From JBBDWZ01 sp050732575 (GTDB lineage Bacteria; Gemmatimonadota; Gemmatimonadetes; Longimicrobiales; RSA9): a stretch of 29,708 nucleotides of DNA. Location: NCBI GenBank assembly GCA_050732575.1, contig JBOHRF010000032.1:1-29708 (forward strand), given 5' to 3'. The notes beneath the pieces are model-generated. The model searched no databases. It was not told the origin of the DNA and saw only the letters and a list, made by a program, of their open reading frames with translations. Shown here in pieces: positions 1 to 8,076 of the stretch. The translations under genes were made by a program, and so were the position numbers. The stretch's first letter is position 1; every line of letters starts with the position of its first letter.

Positions 1-79
1 AATGATGTTGATCGTATTGCGCGCTTTGCTCATTGATCGCCAAGGCCCGATGTGGTTATTGCGCAGTCCTCAGGTAACC

Positions 80-2734
80 CTAGCCACCGGTCCCCCGGAC
101 ACTCCCGGCACGGTCGACACGCCCGTCACGCCCGTCACGCCCGGCACGCCCGACACGCCCGTTGTTCCGAATCCGTACCGTACGTTCCAGTTCGTCTCGT
201 GATTGCAGGATCTTGCGGCGCAGGTCGATGGGCAGTTCCGGCGCCGAGGCCAGGAACTGATCCACCGTGTCGAGCGCGGCAGGCGAGGTCTGGCTTTCCA
301 TGAATGATTCGAGCCAGCGCGGCAGAAAGAAGATGCGGCGGTGTTGGCGGATCCATTCTGCCTTGTCGAGTGCGGGGCGCAGGAAGGGCAGCGTCAAATC
401 GGCGTGCGTGGGTTCATTGAAAGCGGCCAGGGACGCGGTCACCCACTCTTCATTGAGACCGGCATCGTCAAAATAGCGCTGGAAGTAGCGCTGTTTCTGA
501 TCGGCGTTGCCCAGTGCGGCGGCGGCCACGAAGGCGGAGCGAGGCCCTTCAGGCGTGGTATCGCGTGCAGCTTCCGCTTTCAGCAACGCTTGCGCATCGC
601 GCGCGCCGAGCGCCAGCAGCCGTCGGACCGCCGTCCAGCGACTGACCTGGGCAATTGGTTTGCCCTCGAACTTGCGCGTCTCGGCCAGATACTGGTGAAG
701 CACGGCCTGGCCATTGGCACTGGCAGCCATGCTCAGGTAGGCATCGAATGCCGCCTTGCGCAGACCGTAAGGCAAAACACTGTCATTGGCACGCGCGAGC
801 AGCAATTGCTCCATGCCGAGTGCCAGCGGTGCGGCCTGCCGGGAGTCGAGGTAGCGTTCGAGCGCGGTCAAGGCGCGTCCCAGCATGGAGCCGGCCAATG
901 ATTCATCGCGCTCAGCGGGCAGGGCAGCAATTACGCGCTGCACATATTGCTCGGGTGACAGCTCCGCCTGGCGAACCAGATCCCACAAGGCGCCCCAGGC
1001 CTGCGCGCGCAGCAAATCATTACGCAGCCGATGCGCATTTTCGAGCAGCCAGCGCGCGCTGATGGTATCGGGCAGGAACAAGCCGTAACCGAAGTCACCA
1101 TCGTTAGGCCACACGAAGATGGGCGCGGGCAAGCCAACGGCGCTCGTCACTACCGTGCGCATACCATCGAAGCGCACCGGCAAAACCACCGAGCTGTCGG
1201 CGCTGAACGCGATGCGCAGATTGATTTTGCCAGGCCACGCATCGGTGCGATCAGCGGACAGCTTGCGTGCCGGCTGCTGCACGAGTGCCAGCTCTCTGAT
1301 GCGGCCATTCGCCAGGTGCAGCTCGGGCCGGACCACGGGCATTCCCGCGCGCAGCATGTAGTGCTCGCCAAACGCGCGCAGGTCGGTCTGACTGGCCGCG
1401 CCAATGGCCGCCAGCAGTTGCTGCCAGGTGGCGTTGCCATAGGCGTGGCGCATCAGAAAATCTTGCACACCACGACGGAATCCTGCCGGGCCCACCATAT
1501 GCTCGAGTTGGCGCAAGATGGCGGGCGCCTTGTTGTAGACAATGGGACCGTAATTGCTCTTGGCCAGATCGAGATTGGGCAGCTCCTGCCAGACCGGAAC
1601 CGTGCCCGCCGTGGCATCAACGGCGTAGGCGGGCGGCTTTGTGCGCAGGAAGAAGCGCCGCCAGGCACCCGCTTCCGGGTGTAGCGCTTCCTGTGCGCGC
1701 GCGGCCATGTACGTGGCAAAACCTTCTTTCAACCAGAGATCATCGAACCAGCGCATGGTCACCAGATCGCCGAACCACTGGTGCGCAATCTCGTGGTAAA
1801 TGGTGGAAGCGCGGGCGTGCAGCTGCGCGGGTGTGGGCGGCTCCCGAAAGATGAACGAGCTTTCGTTGTAGAAGATGGCGCCCACGTGTTCCATGCCGCC
1901 GAAAGGAAAGGCCGGGGCCAGCAGCAGATCGATCTTGGCGAACGGGTATTTGACGCCAAAGAAATCCTCCAGCCAACGATAGGCCGCGGCATTCTCCGCC
2001 AGTATTGAATCCGCATCCGCTTCCGCGAGTCGCGACTTGCGCACGAAAATGCGCATGGCCGGCGTTCCCTTGTGCTCGACAATGGCCCAAGGACCGGCCG
2101 CAAATGCGGCCAGGTACGTGCTGATGGGTTCAGTCTCTGCGAACGTCCAGAGCGCAGAGCTCGACGACGTTGCCGTCACCTGCTGCAAAGCGCCGTTCGT
2201 GAGTATCTGCCATTGCGCAGGCGCCTGGATCTGCCAGCTAAAGCGCGCCTTCAGATCGGGCTGATCGAACGATGGGAACAACAGGTTGGCATCCGCCGGC
2301 ACCAATAACGTGTACAAATAGGTCGAGCCGTCGGTGGCATCGTGATAGCGGATGATGCTGGCGCCCGCCGGTGCTACGGCCGCGCTGAATTCCAGCTCAA
2401 TACGGTTTTCACCCGCTCGCAGATGGGACTCGGGCACAACGATGTGTCCGTTGACCCAGCGCGGCTGTTCAACGCTTCTGCCGTTGGCCTGCAGTGCCTG
2501 GAATGACGGACCCCGGAAGTCCAGGATCAAATCGCCGGCCGAAGGCAATCTCTCCACGCGAATGACCAACTTGCCCATGGCGCGCGCAGTATCGCGCGTG
2601 AGATCGAGTGAAAGCGCGTATCTCACGTTGCGCAACGTGGCCGCGCGCTGCAGGGCCAGCGTTTGTGAGACGCCCGGCACCAACAGCGAGTCGGGCGCAG
2701 AGGACAGGATCAGCAGCGCCAGGAGCGCATTCAT
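80..2734 (-). CDS. Secreted M1 family metallopeptidase (aminopeptidase N-like)
   Basis: Zinc aminopeptidase of the gluzincin M1 family, expected to remove N-terminal residues from peptides outside the cytoplasm. The 884-residue protein begins with a short hydrophobic signal-like segment (residues 1-12). An N-terminal beta domain covers about 35-220. The exopeptidase motif GGMEH is at 279-283, the zinc motif HEIAH at 314-318, and the third zinc ligand Glu337 lies in KEGFA, 19 residues after the second His, as the family requires. The C-terminal half is helical and typical of M1 proteins. The last ~25 residues are odd: a Gly-Arg-X tripeptide run encoded by a 9-bp tandem array at about 113-165, so the natural end has probably been replaced or extended by repeat DNA. 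The ATG at 2734 is the first in frame and gives the signal segment. Upstream lies a palindromic repeat island. The family call is secure; the substrate is unknown. Confidence 0.93.
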   Translation of the reverse strand: MNALLALLILSSAPDSLLVPGVSQTLALQRAATLRNVRYALSLDLTRDTARAMGKLVIRVERLPSAGDLILDFRGPSFQALQANGRSVEQPRWVNGHIVVPESHLRAGENRIELEFSAAVAPAGASIIRYHDATDGSTYLYTLLVPADANLLFPSFDQPDLKARFSWQIQAPAQWQILTNGALQQVTATSSSSALWTFAETEPISTYLAAFAAGPWAIVEHKGTPAMRIFVRKSRLAEADADSILAENAAAYRWLEDFFGVKYPFAKIDLLLAPAFPFGGMEHVGAIFYNESSFIFREPPTPAQLHARASTIYHEIAHQWFGDLVTMRWFDDLWLKEGFATYMAARAQEALHPEAGAWRRFFLRTKPPAYAVDATAGTVPVWQELPNLDLAKSNYGPIVYNKAPAILRQLEHMVGPAGFRRGVQDFLMRHAYGNATWQQLLAAIGAASQTDLRAFGEHYMLRAGMPVVRPELHLANGRIRELALVQQPARKLSADRTDAWPGKINLRIAFSADSSVVLPVRFDGMRTVVTSAVGLPAPIFVWPNDGDFGYGLFLPDTISARWLLENAHRLRNDLLRAQAWGALWDLVRQAELSPEQYVQRVIAALPAERDESLAGSMLGRALTALERYLDSRQAAPLALGMEQLLLARANDSVLPYGLRKAAFDAYLSMAASANGQAVLHQYLAETRKFEGKPIAQVSRWTAVRRLLALGARDAQALLKAEAARDTTPEGPRSAFVAAAALGNADQKQRYFQRYFDDAGLNEEWVTASLAAFNEPTHADLTLPFLRPALDKAEWIRQHRRIFFLPRWLESFMESQTSPAALDTVDQFLASAPELPIDLRRKILQSRDELERTVRIRNNGRVGRAGRDGRDGRVDRAGSVRGTGG
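113..165. repeat. 9-bp tandem array (CACGCCCGT-type) at the end of the M1 gene
   Basis: About five units of CACGCCCGT with changes in the last base or two, running from the cgacacgcccgtcacgccc stretch to gacacgcccgttg. It lies inside the reading frame of the M1 peptidase, where each unit encodes Gly-Arg-X on the minus strand. The same 9-mer family returns at 20955-21009 and 21123-21177 between two other genes. The window edge is too close to see whether an inverted partner arm exists to the left. Confidence 0.85.
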
Positions 2735-2763
2735 CTCGTGAATCTGCGCACCGACCAGGAATT

Positions 2764-2911
2764 CCGTAAGAGAGTAAGGAAAACCGTAAGTGAATCGTAA
2801 GAAATAACGTAAGAGGGGGAAGAACAGCCTGGAGACCAGCGCCAGCCTCGGAAGCTCTTACTCCCTTACTTCCTGCCGCCGTTTCTTCCCGTGTTTCTTA
2901 CTCTCTTCCGG
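2764..2911. repeat. Quasi-palindromic GTAAG/CTTAC repeat island
   Basis: The left arm (2764-2825) has five CGTAAG-like units, several spaced 12 bp apart. The right arm (about 2850-2911) carries the reverse complement, CTTAC units within CTCTTACTCCCTTACTTCC and TTTCTTACTCTCTTCC. The outermost arms pair well: CCGTAAGAGAGTAAG on the left against the complement of CTTACTCTCTTCCGG on the right, with one mismatch. The island separates two minus-strand genes; its right arm supplies the TAA stop of the glycine-zipper gene at 2898. It is AT-rich compared with its surroundings and is related to the island at 12237-12380. Confidence 0.8.
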
Positions 2912-3410
2912 TGTCGTGTCCGGCGTCTCTTTCGTTGCTTCTTCCGGTGTTTCTTCCGGAAGTTCTAAACCCGTCGGCGACGGAATCACGGGCGTCCTCC
3001 CAACGGCCGAGGCGCTCTTCTGGCCAGGTTCGGCGCAGGTCGGTCTCCAGCTCGTCGAATGAGCGGTCCTGGTAGTCCGGGTTGGTACCGGCTACGTGTC
3101 CGAAGCGGTGATAGTCGCGCACCTTCTCGTAGTCCGACCGACCGGTGCGCGATTCATACAACGAGCGATTCAACTGATCGTTGTAGGAGTGGAGCGCATC
3201 ACTCACGGTGTGGCCGGCCCACCAGCCACCCAGCGCCCCGGCGGCGGCGCCCACCAAAACGCCCAGCGGTCCGGCCAGGGCACCCAGCCCGGCGCCGGCG
3301 GCGGTACCCACGATTCCGCCCACCGCATCGCTGACGGGCTGCGGTTTGGGCTCTGGCTCGTTGCTACTGGGTTCCCGGATCCCGACCCAGACATCATCCT
3401 TCTTATCCAT
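2898..3410 (-). CDS. Glycine-zipper protein of unknown function
   Basis: I do not recognise a named family. The 170-residue protein has a Pro/Glu-rich N-terminus (1-27) and a Gly/Ala-rich segment at about 30-68 (GIVGTAAGAGLGALAGPLG and onward), typical of glycine-zipper membrane insertion. A charged C-terminal region follows, with YHRFGHVAGTNPDYQDRSFDE at about 100-120 and RWEDARDSV at 136-144. That Tyr/Phe-Gly plus Trp-Glu-X-X-Arg pattern recalls short stress-associated proteins, but this is only a resemblance. A longer frame opens upstream. I chose ATG 3408-3410 because it is followed at once by the acidic MDKKDDVW start and preceded by a purine-rich GGGGGGTGG. The C-terminal ~20 residues (SGRNTGRSNERDAGHDTGRE) are low complexity, and the stop lies in the repeat island. 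It diverges from the sigma factor gene at 3600. Confidence 0.75.
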   Translation of the reverse strand: MDKKDDVWVGIREPSSNEPEPKPQPVSDAVGGIVGTAAGAGLGALAGPLGVLVGAAAGALGGWWAGHTVSDALHSYNDQLNRSLYESRTGRSDYEKVRDYHRFGHVAGTNPDYQDRSFDELETDLRRTWPEERLGRWEDARDSVADGFRTSGRNTGRSNERDAGHDTGRE

Positions 3411-3535
3411 GATCCACCCCCCGAATTCCTCGGTGCTGTTTCCCTGGCCATTCGAGTTGCAAGAGCCCGGCCTGAGGCGCCCGAACACCGGGCGGGCCGC
3501 CTGTCCGTTGGGGCGAGTTGTTCATCCCGCGTGCC

Positions 3536-3565
3536 TTCAACGGCGCAAAGGTGGCACGCTTAATT
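3536..3565 (+). promoter_or_regulatory. Possible sigma-70-like promoter of the sigma/kinase/regulator operon
   Basis: TTCAAC and TTAATT are separated by 18 bp, 34 bp upstream of the sigma factor ATG. Both hexamers are imperfect. An overlapping TGGCAC at 3552-3557 recalls a -24 element, but the -12 GC is missing. Weak call. Confidence 0.3.
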
Positions 3566-3599
3566 AGGGCGTAGCAGCCCTCTAGCGCAGGCAATCGTC

Positions 3600-4160
3600 A
3601 TGCTGGTTCCCACGCGAGAAGCCACCGATCACGAACTGATTGAGCAGGTCACGCAGACGGGTGACGAGCGGGCTTTCCGCGAGTTATACCGGCGTCACAC
3701 GCCGCGCTTGTACGCTCTGGTTCTGCGCATGCTGGCCAGCGAGACCGACACCGATGATGTAGTGCAAGAGACCTGGCTGCGTGCCATCCGCGCGGCGTCT
3801 CGTTTTCGGTGGGAAGCGAGTTTTTCCAGCTGGCTCACGGCCATAGCACTGAACTGCGCACGCGGCCTTCGGCGGCGCGAGCGGCGTTGGCCCACCACGG
3901 AGCTGGCCGATGATGCGCCTGCGCGCGGCGCCTGGCCAGCAACCGACGCACGTTTGGACATCGAGCGTGTACTCGAAAGGGTTCCACCTGGCTACCGCGC
4001 CGTACTCACATTGTACGAACTCGAGGGTCGGCCGCACGAGGAAATTGCCCAGCGGCTCGGTATTGCCATTGGTACATCCAAGAGCCAGTTACATCACGCG
4101 CGGCGATTTCTGCGCACGTTGTTGGATCCGCGCAATACACCGGCTGGAGCGACCGCGTGA
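3600..4160 (+). CDS. ECF-type RNA polymerase sigma factor
   Basis: A 186-residue sigma-70 family protein of extracytoplasmic-function type that should direct RNA polymerase to a small regulon. Region 2 covers about 10-95, including DDVVQETWLRAIRAASRFRW for core binding and -10 recognition. A linker containing the Pro/Ala-rich stretch 98-118 follows, then region 4 at 122-176, with the helix-turn-helix around HEEIAQRLGIAIGTSKSQLHHAR. The stop overlaps the GTG start of the sensor kinase (GTGA, 4157-4160), so the two are probably translationally coupled. No zinc-finger anti-sigma gene adjoins it, unlike the second sigma factor at 26037. A weak AGG precedes the ATG. A possible promoter, TTCAAC (3536-3541), 18 bp, TTAATT (3560-3565), lies just upstream. 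Confidence 0.92.
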   Translation: MLVPTREATDHELIEQVTQTGDERAFRELYRRHTPRLYALVLRMLASETDTDDVVQETWLRAIRAASRFRWEASFSSWLTAIALNCARGLRRRERRWPTTELADDAPARGAWPATDARLDIERVLERVPPGYRAVLTLYELEGRPHEEIAQRLGIAIGTSKSQLHHARRFLRTLLDPRNTPAGATA

Positions 4161-5425
4161 GCGAGCGTTATAGTCGCGCCGGTGATGGCTCCATCCGCAT
4201 ATTTGAAGTGGAGTCGGCCGCCCAGTTTCCGACGGAGGAAGCAACGGCGAACGGCTGGCATGTGCAGGAGAAGCGCGCAGCAATGAAATGGACGCCCTGG
4301 AAGCTCGGTCTGGTACTGTTGGCCGCCACCACATTGATCGGCCTGGCCGAGGCAACGCAGATCTACCTGGGTGCGGGCGAACAGGGCAGCGCATTCGGTT
4401 GGGCCTATGCCATGGGCTCGACCATGCCCTCCTGGTACGTGCTCGCGTTATTGCTGCCACCCACCATCTGGCTGGCCCGCCGATTTCGTCTGGATGAGAG
4501 TGGCCGCCGGCGCAGCGCTCTTCCCATACATCTGGTCGCGTCGGTCGCGTTCACGGCTGTGCATCTCGGTCTGTCCAGCTGGATCAGCCATGCCCTGAAA
4601 CCCGAGCCACAAGGCCCGTTCCTTTCCACCGTGGCCAATACGCTCACGCTGTTTTTCGTGCTCGACACATTGTTTTACTGGGCGCTGATCGGTGGCTACT
4701 ACGCCTTCGAATACAATCGTCGGTTGCGCGAGCGCGAGCGCGCGGCCGCCGTGCTCATGCTCAAGGCATCGCGCCTGGAAACCAGCCTGTCGCGCGCCAA
4801 TCTGGAAGCGCTGCGCATGCAGCTCAATCCGCACTTCCTGTTCAACACGTTGAATACCATCTCCGTGCTGGCCATGAAGGGTGAGCGCAATCGCGTGGTG
4901 CGCATGATCAACCGGCTGAGCGATCTGCTGCGCCTGTCCCTGGAGAACGACCGCCAAACCATGACGTTGGGTGAGGAAGTCGATTTCCTACAGCGTTACC
5001 TGGAAATCGAGCAGGTGCGCTTTCGCGAGCGGCTGCGCGTGCAGATGGATGTACCCGAAGATTTGCTGGATGCGGAAGTGCCGAGTCTGTTGCTGCAACC
5101 CATTGTCGAGAATGCTGTGGTGCACGGTGTCAGCCGCCAGCTGGAAGGCGGCTCCATTACGATTGTGGCGCGGCGCGCAGGCGAGCGCCTGCATTTGTTG
5201 GTGCAGGACAGCGGCCCCGGTTTTGGCGATGAGAACGCCCGCAATGGTACGGGCGTGGGCATGAGCAACACGGCCGCACGGCTGGAGCAGTTGTATGGCG
5301 CCGAACAGGAGTTCCGGCGGGAGAATCGACCCGAAGGCGGCGCGCTGGTCAGTATCGAAATCCCCTATCGTGTTCTACCTCGAGAAACGCAGGAAGAAGT
5401 GGAATGGAAACGATCCGCACTCTAG
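4157..5425 (+). CDS. LytS/YpdA-type sensor histidine kinase
   Basis: Membrane sensor kinase of the His_kinase (PF06580) type. It should autophosphorylate and pass phosphate to the LytTR regulator encoded next. Four hydrophobic helices lie at about 49-71, 90-108, 121-146 and 156-182. A basic linker follows, then the phospho-acceptor motif QLNPHFLFN with His226. The ATPase domain has LLLQPIVENAVVHG (Asn319), DSGPGFG at 351-357 and GTGVGMSN at 364-371. Helices dominate the N-terminus with no recognisable extracellular domain, so the signal is probably sensed in the membrane. The GTG at 4157 overlaps the sigma factor stop and has GGAG 9 nt upstream. ATG 4283 (residue 43), with AGGAG 12 nt upstream, is a credible alternative that would remove a 42-residue hydrophilic tail. 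The stop lies 22 nt inside the regulator gene. Confidence 0.92.
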   Translation: MSERYSRAGDGSIRIFEVESAAQFPTEEATANGWHVQEKRAAMKWTPWKLGLVLLAATTLIGLAEATQIYLGAGEQGSAFGWAYAMGSTMPSWYVLALLLPPTIWLARRFRLDESGRRRSALPIHLVASVAFTAVHLGLSSWISHALKPEPQGPFLSTVANTLTLFFVLDTLFYWALIGGYYAFEYNRRLRERERAAAVLMLKASRLETSLSRANLEALRMQLNPHFLFNTLNTISVLAMKGERNRVVRMINRLSDLLRLSLENDRQTMTLGEEVDFLQRYLEIEQVRFRERLRVQMDVPEDLLDAEVPSLLLQPIVENAVVHGVSRQLEGGSITIVARRAGERLHLLVQDSGPGFGDENARNGTGVGMSNTAARLEQLYGAEQEFRRENRPEGGALVSIEIPYRVLPRETQEEVEWKRSAL

Positions 5426-6171
5426 TCGTCGATGATGAGCCCCTGGCTCGGGAAGGGCTGCGCCTCTGTCTGGATGAGCATTCCGATGTGGATGTGATCG
5501 GCGAATGCGGCGATGGCGCAACCGCGGTACTGGCCATTCGCGACTTTCGGCCGGACCTGGTTTTCCTGGACATCCAGATGTCCGGGCTGGATGGCTTTGG
5601 CGTGCTGCGCGCCATTGCGACCGACGCCATGCCCAGCATCGTATTCGTGACCGCGTACGACCAGTTCGCGCTACAAGCCTTTGAAGCGCACGCCATTGAT
5701 TACCTGCTCAAGCCGCTCGATCCGGAACGGCTGGACTCCGCGCTGGAGCGCGTGCGCAATCAGATGCACGGCAAGAGCCGGCGCGACCGCGATGAGCGCG
5801 TATTATCCCTGCTCTCCCAGGTAGGCGGCCATCCGCGCTACATCGAGCGACTGGTCACCCGCTCCGATGGCAAGATCCGCATCATCCGCGTTGATGACAT
5901 CGACTACGTCGAAGCGGCCGGCAACTACGCCAAGATTCATGTGAGCGGCAAAATGCACCTGGTGCGGGAAGGCATGAACAGCCTGGAGTCGAAACTGGAT
6001 CCCGGCCGATTCCTGCGCATCCACCGCTCGGTTATCGTGCGCATCGACCGCATCAAAGAACTGGAATCCCTGTACCAGGGTGATTACGTGGTCGTACTGC
6101 ACGACGGCACGCGTCTCACCACCGGCCGCAAATACCGGGATGCGATTCAGGAGTTCATTCGCGGCGCGTGA
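5404..6171 (+). CDS. LytTR family response regulator
   Basis: A 255-residue regulator with an N-terminal receiver domain (1-120) and a C-terminal LytTR DNA-binding domain (about 147-253). The receiver has the acidic pair Asp10/Asp11, phosphorylation site Asp56 in FLDIQMSG, Thr83 and Lys103 (LLKPLD), all in place. The LytTR part has the usual DIDYVEAAGNYAKIHV and FLRIHRSVIVRIDRI stretches. The start lies 22 nt inside the kinase gene, so the sigma factor, kinase and regulator form one overlapping operon. The TGA stop is inside a 12-bp palindrome shared with the converging lipoprotein gene. LytTR proteins bind imperfect direct repeats; the targets here are unknown. Confidence 0.95.
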   Translation: METIRTLVVDDEPLAREGLRLCLDEHSDVDVIGECGDGATAVLAIRDFRPDLVFLDIQMSGLDGFGVLRAIATDAMPSIVFVTAYDQFALQAFEAHAIDYLLKPLDPERLDSALERVRNQMHGKSRRDRDERVLSLLSQVGGHPRYIERLVTRSDGKIRIIRVDDIDYVEAAGNYAKIHVSGKMHLVREGMNSLESKLDPGRFLRIHRSVIVRIDRIKELESLYQGDYVVVLHDGTRLTTGRKYRDAIQEFIRGA

Positions 6172-6179
6172 CGCGTCAC
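6168..6179. terminator. 12-bp palindrome spanning both stop codons of a convergent gene pair
   Basis: GTGACGCGTCAC is a perfect palindrome. It contains the TGA of the LytTR regulator (6169-6171) and, on the other strand, the TGA of the lipoprotein gene (6176-6178). There is no T-tract, so termination is only inferred. Related GACGCGTGACGC sequences recur at 14436, 14553, 16438 and 29227. Confidence 0.45.
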
Positions 6180-6709
6180 TCTTTCGGGACGGTGGCCAGG
6201 AACGCCTGCCACTGCGGATCAGCTTTCACCGGCTGAAGATCCGCGTTGTTGGCGATGTCCTTGAGATTGGGCGATCGGGCGGCCACGGCTCGCTGCAGCC
6301 AACGGAACACGGCATTGGGGTCGCCGATCTGGGCGTAGACCTCGGCAATACTGACTTCATCGACCGGCAGTCCCTGATCCCGCTTTTCGGCTTCCAGCGA
6401 TTTGATCTCATTGATCGCGCCGGCGCTGTTGCCGGCTGCACCGAACGCTTTGGCCAGCTCCAGTCGCTCGGGCACGCGCGGACCGGTACGGGCCAGCGTG
6501 AACGCTTTCAGGGCGGCGTCTGCGGCCTCCTGATGTTTGCCCTCGCGGCGCAGTTGAGCCGCTCGTGCGCGGTACGCGTCAGGTGTTTCCGGTGGGGCCG
6601 GCTCGGATGCCTTGGAGGCGTCGTCGTTACCACTGGTGCAGGCGACGGCGCTCCCGGCAAGGACCAGCAACAGTGCGCCGCGGAGCGTACGGAGCGCGCG
6701 GGTTTTCAT
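6176..6709 (-). CDS. TPR-like lipoprotein
   Basis: A 177-residue exported protein of unknown role. Residues 1-24 form a lipoprotein signal: basic start, hydrophobic core LLLVLAGS, and a lipobox ending in SAVAC with Cys24 as the lipidated residue. A Ser/Ala/Pro/Glu-rich tether follows to about residue 43. Beyond it, helical pairs at about 45-75, 79-100 and 118-150 have tetratricopeptide-like spacing (YRARAAQLRREGKHQEAADAALKA; VSIAEVYAQIGDPNAVFRWLQRAV). The end (LQPVKADPQWQAFLATV) matches the closing motif often seen in TPR proteins whose last repeat ends in DPRF or DPRW. It converges on the LytTR regulator with a 4-bp gap. It may be a scaffold in the envelope; no partner can be named. Confidence 0.85.
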   Translation of the reverse strand: MKTRALRTLRGALLLVLAGSAVACTSGNDDASKASEPAPPETPDAYRARAAQLRREGKHQEAADAALKAFTLARTGPRVPERLELAKAFGAAGNSAGAINEIKSLEAEKRDQGLPVDEVSIAEVYAQIGDPNAVFRWLQRAVAARSPNLKDIANNADLQPVKADPQWQAFLATVPKE

Positions 6710-6785
6710 GATCGTCGCTCCCGTGAAAGGATTAGATGTACGCGTATTATGGGCGTAGAGGACGGGTCGGACAATGCTTGGGTCT

Positions 6786-7691
6786 TCAAAAGATGTATAC
6801 GGGTGTACCTACCGGCACAACGACGTAAAGTTGGGCCACGTCTTCATTGTACATGCGAACGCAGCCGTGGCTGACGGCCTCGCCGATTGACGTTTCCTCA
6901 TTGGTGCCGTGGATCAAATAGCCATCGCCGATCTCCAGCTTGTGGGTGCCCAGGACCTCGCGCACCTGGCGCTGCTCGCTGCCCACAGGTGGAATGAAGA
7001 TCTTTCCCTCGAGAATGATCTCGGAGCCGGGGGTGAACGGCCAGAAGTTGCCCAACTGGTTGACCCTCCCAACCACATCGCCGCGCATTTCAATACGCGT
7101 CCCATCAGCGAGTTTGAAGATCTGTCCTTTTTTCAATTGAACCGCTCTGAGTCCATCGGCCGCCGCCCGCTCGAAGTAGTGCCAGTCCGGTGGTACCCAA
7201 ATGGGCCGCTCGCCCTTGGACAGCACCCGGCGCTGGCTGTGCGGCGTGGTGAAGTTGTAGGTGACGCCTTCCCAGGTGAACCGTTCGTGCATACCCACGG
7301 CAACGGGCGCCACGAACAGCACGGTGGAGTCACGCATGAGCCAGAGCACACGTCCGGCAGTGGAGACGGCCAGGCGCAACCTGCGATCGGCCAGTGCGGC
7401 TCTACGAATTCGGGCCGAGGCCGTGGTGGATGGACCAACCGCGCGCGGAGTGCGGGGCAGCACTGCACGTGCCCGTTCGCGCTCGCGCGCAATCTCCATG
7501 GGCGAGGGCTGGGCCGGGTAGTCGCTTTCAGTGGCCGGCCCGGGACGCGGATCCGATCCCCACGGCACGACCGAGCGGATGGTGCTACAGCCCGCAAAGC
7601 CACTGGCAAAGAGCAGCAAGGCTGCGCAGCGTAGTACCGTCCGTGCTGCCCGCGTGCCGGTCTGGTTAAACGTGGGTCGGTCCAGCGGCAA
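6786..7691 (-). CDS. L,D-transpeptidase (YkuD family) lipoprotein
   Basis: Cell-wall cross-linking enzyme that should form 3-3 peptide bridges or attach proteins to peptidoglycan. The 301-residue protein starts with a lipoprotein signal (hydrophobic CAALLLFASGFAGC; lipidated Cys35). A Pro/Arg-rich linker follows to about 95, then the YkuD catalytic domain up to the end. The active site is complete: HGTNE, then SHGCVRMYNEDVAQLY with His275 and nucleophile Cys277. The start is a TTG at 7689-7691. I accept it because GAGGA lies about 8 nt upstream and there is no ATG before the lipobox. It heads the left part of a minus-strand envelope block that includes two M23 peptidases and a bactofilin, which fits a cell-wall role. 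Location at the outer or inner membrane cannot be read from Cys+2 (Thr) alone. Confidence 0.93.
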   Translation of the reverse strand: MPLDRPTFNQTGTRAARTVLRCAALLLFASGFAGCSTIRSVVPWGSDPRPGPATESDYPAQPSPMEIARERERARAVLPRTPRAVGPSTTASARIRRAALADRRLRLAVSTAGRVLWLMRDSTVLFVAPVAVGMHERFTWEGVTYNFTTPHSQRRVLSKGERPIWVPPDWHYFERAAADGLRAVQLKKGQIFKLADGTRIEMRGDVVGRVNQLGNFWPFTPGSEIILEGKIFIPPVGSEQRQVREVLGTHKLEIGDGYLIHGTNEETSIGEAVSHGCVRMYNEDVAQLYVVVPVGTPVYIF

Positions 7692-8024
7692 AATCCAAAT
7701 CCTCGAGTCGAAAAATCCTGCAGCTGCGATGTATGGATCCGGCAGCAGCGGCTGGTCGATGCATGGGATGTTCCACAGCGAGAAGTAGACCTTCCGCGGA
7801 GAGTGAGACCATCAGAGAGCGAGCGTGAGGAAGTGCCGGAAACGGTGGCCAGAAGAACGCGCTGGGCCGGATTCGTGACCCGTGCTGGGAGCGCTGTGCG
7901 GCCCATCTTATGCGTTGAAGTCTGACAACAGCTTTCGGGGCGAAGGGAACCGCGGTTGAAGCCGAATCGCCTCCACCTTCCCTGCGGTCAACCCTTCGCC
8001 CTGTTTCACATTGGGGTCACATAG
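7692..8024. other. Intergenic region upstream of the L,D-transpeptidase gene
   Basis: No credible gene. It should hold the promoter of the L,D-transpeptidase gene on the minus strand, but I cannot pick a convincing -35/-10 pair; TTGTCA and CATAAG near 7910-7931 are too close together. An Arg/Ser-rich open frame crossing this stretch on the minus strand (to 7906) is a shadow of the transpeptidase gene. Confidence 0.5.
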
Positions 8025-8061
8025 AAAAGGAGTACAACGAGGTTTTGTTGTGCTCCTTTTT
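8025..8061 (-). terminator. Intrinsic terminator after the M23 peptidase gene
   Basis: Stem AAAAGGAGTACAAC (8025-8038) pairs with GTTGTGCTCCTTTT (8047-8060) through one G-U-type position, with an 8-nt loop. A/T runs flank both sides, so it can work in both directions. On the minus strand it sits 16 bp after the stop of the bactofilin/M23 operon. Confidence 0.8.
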
Positions 8062-8076
8062 CTTGGCGCCCTGCTC

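Noticed and set aside
3551..3566. Sigma-54 promoter before the ECF sigma gene
   Set aside because: TGGCAC is present but the essential GC of the -12 element is missing at the right spacing.
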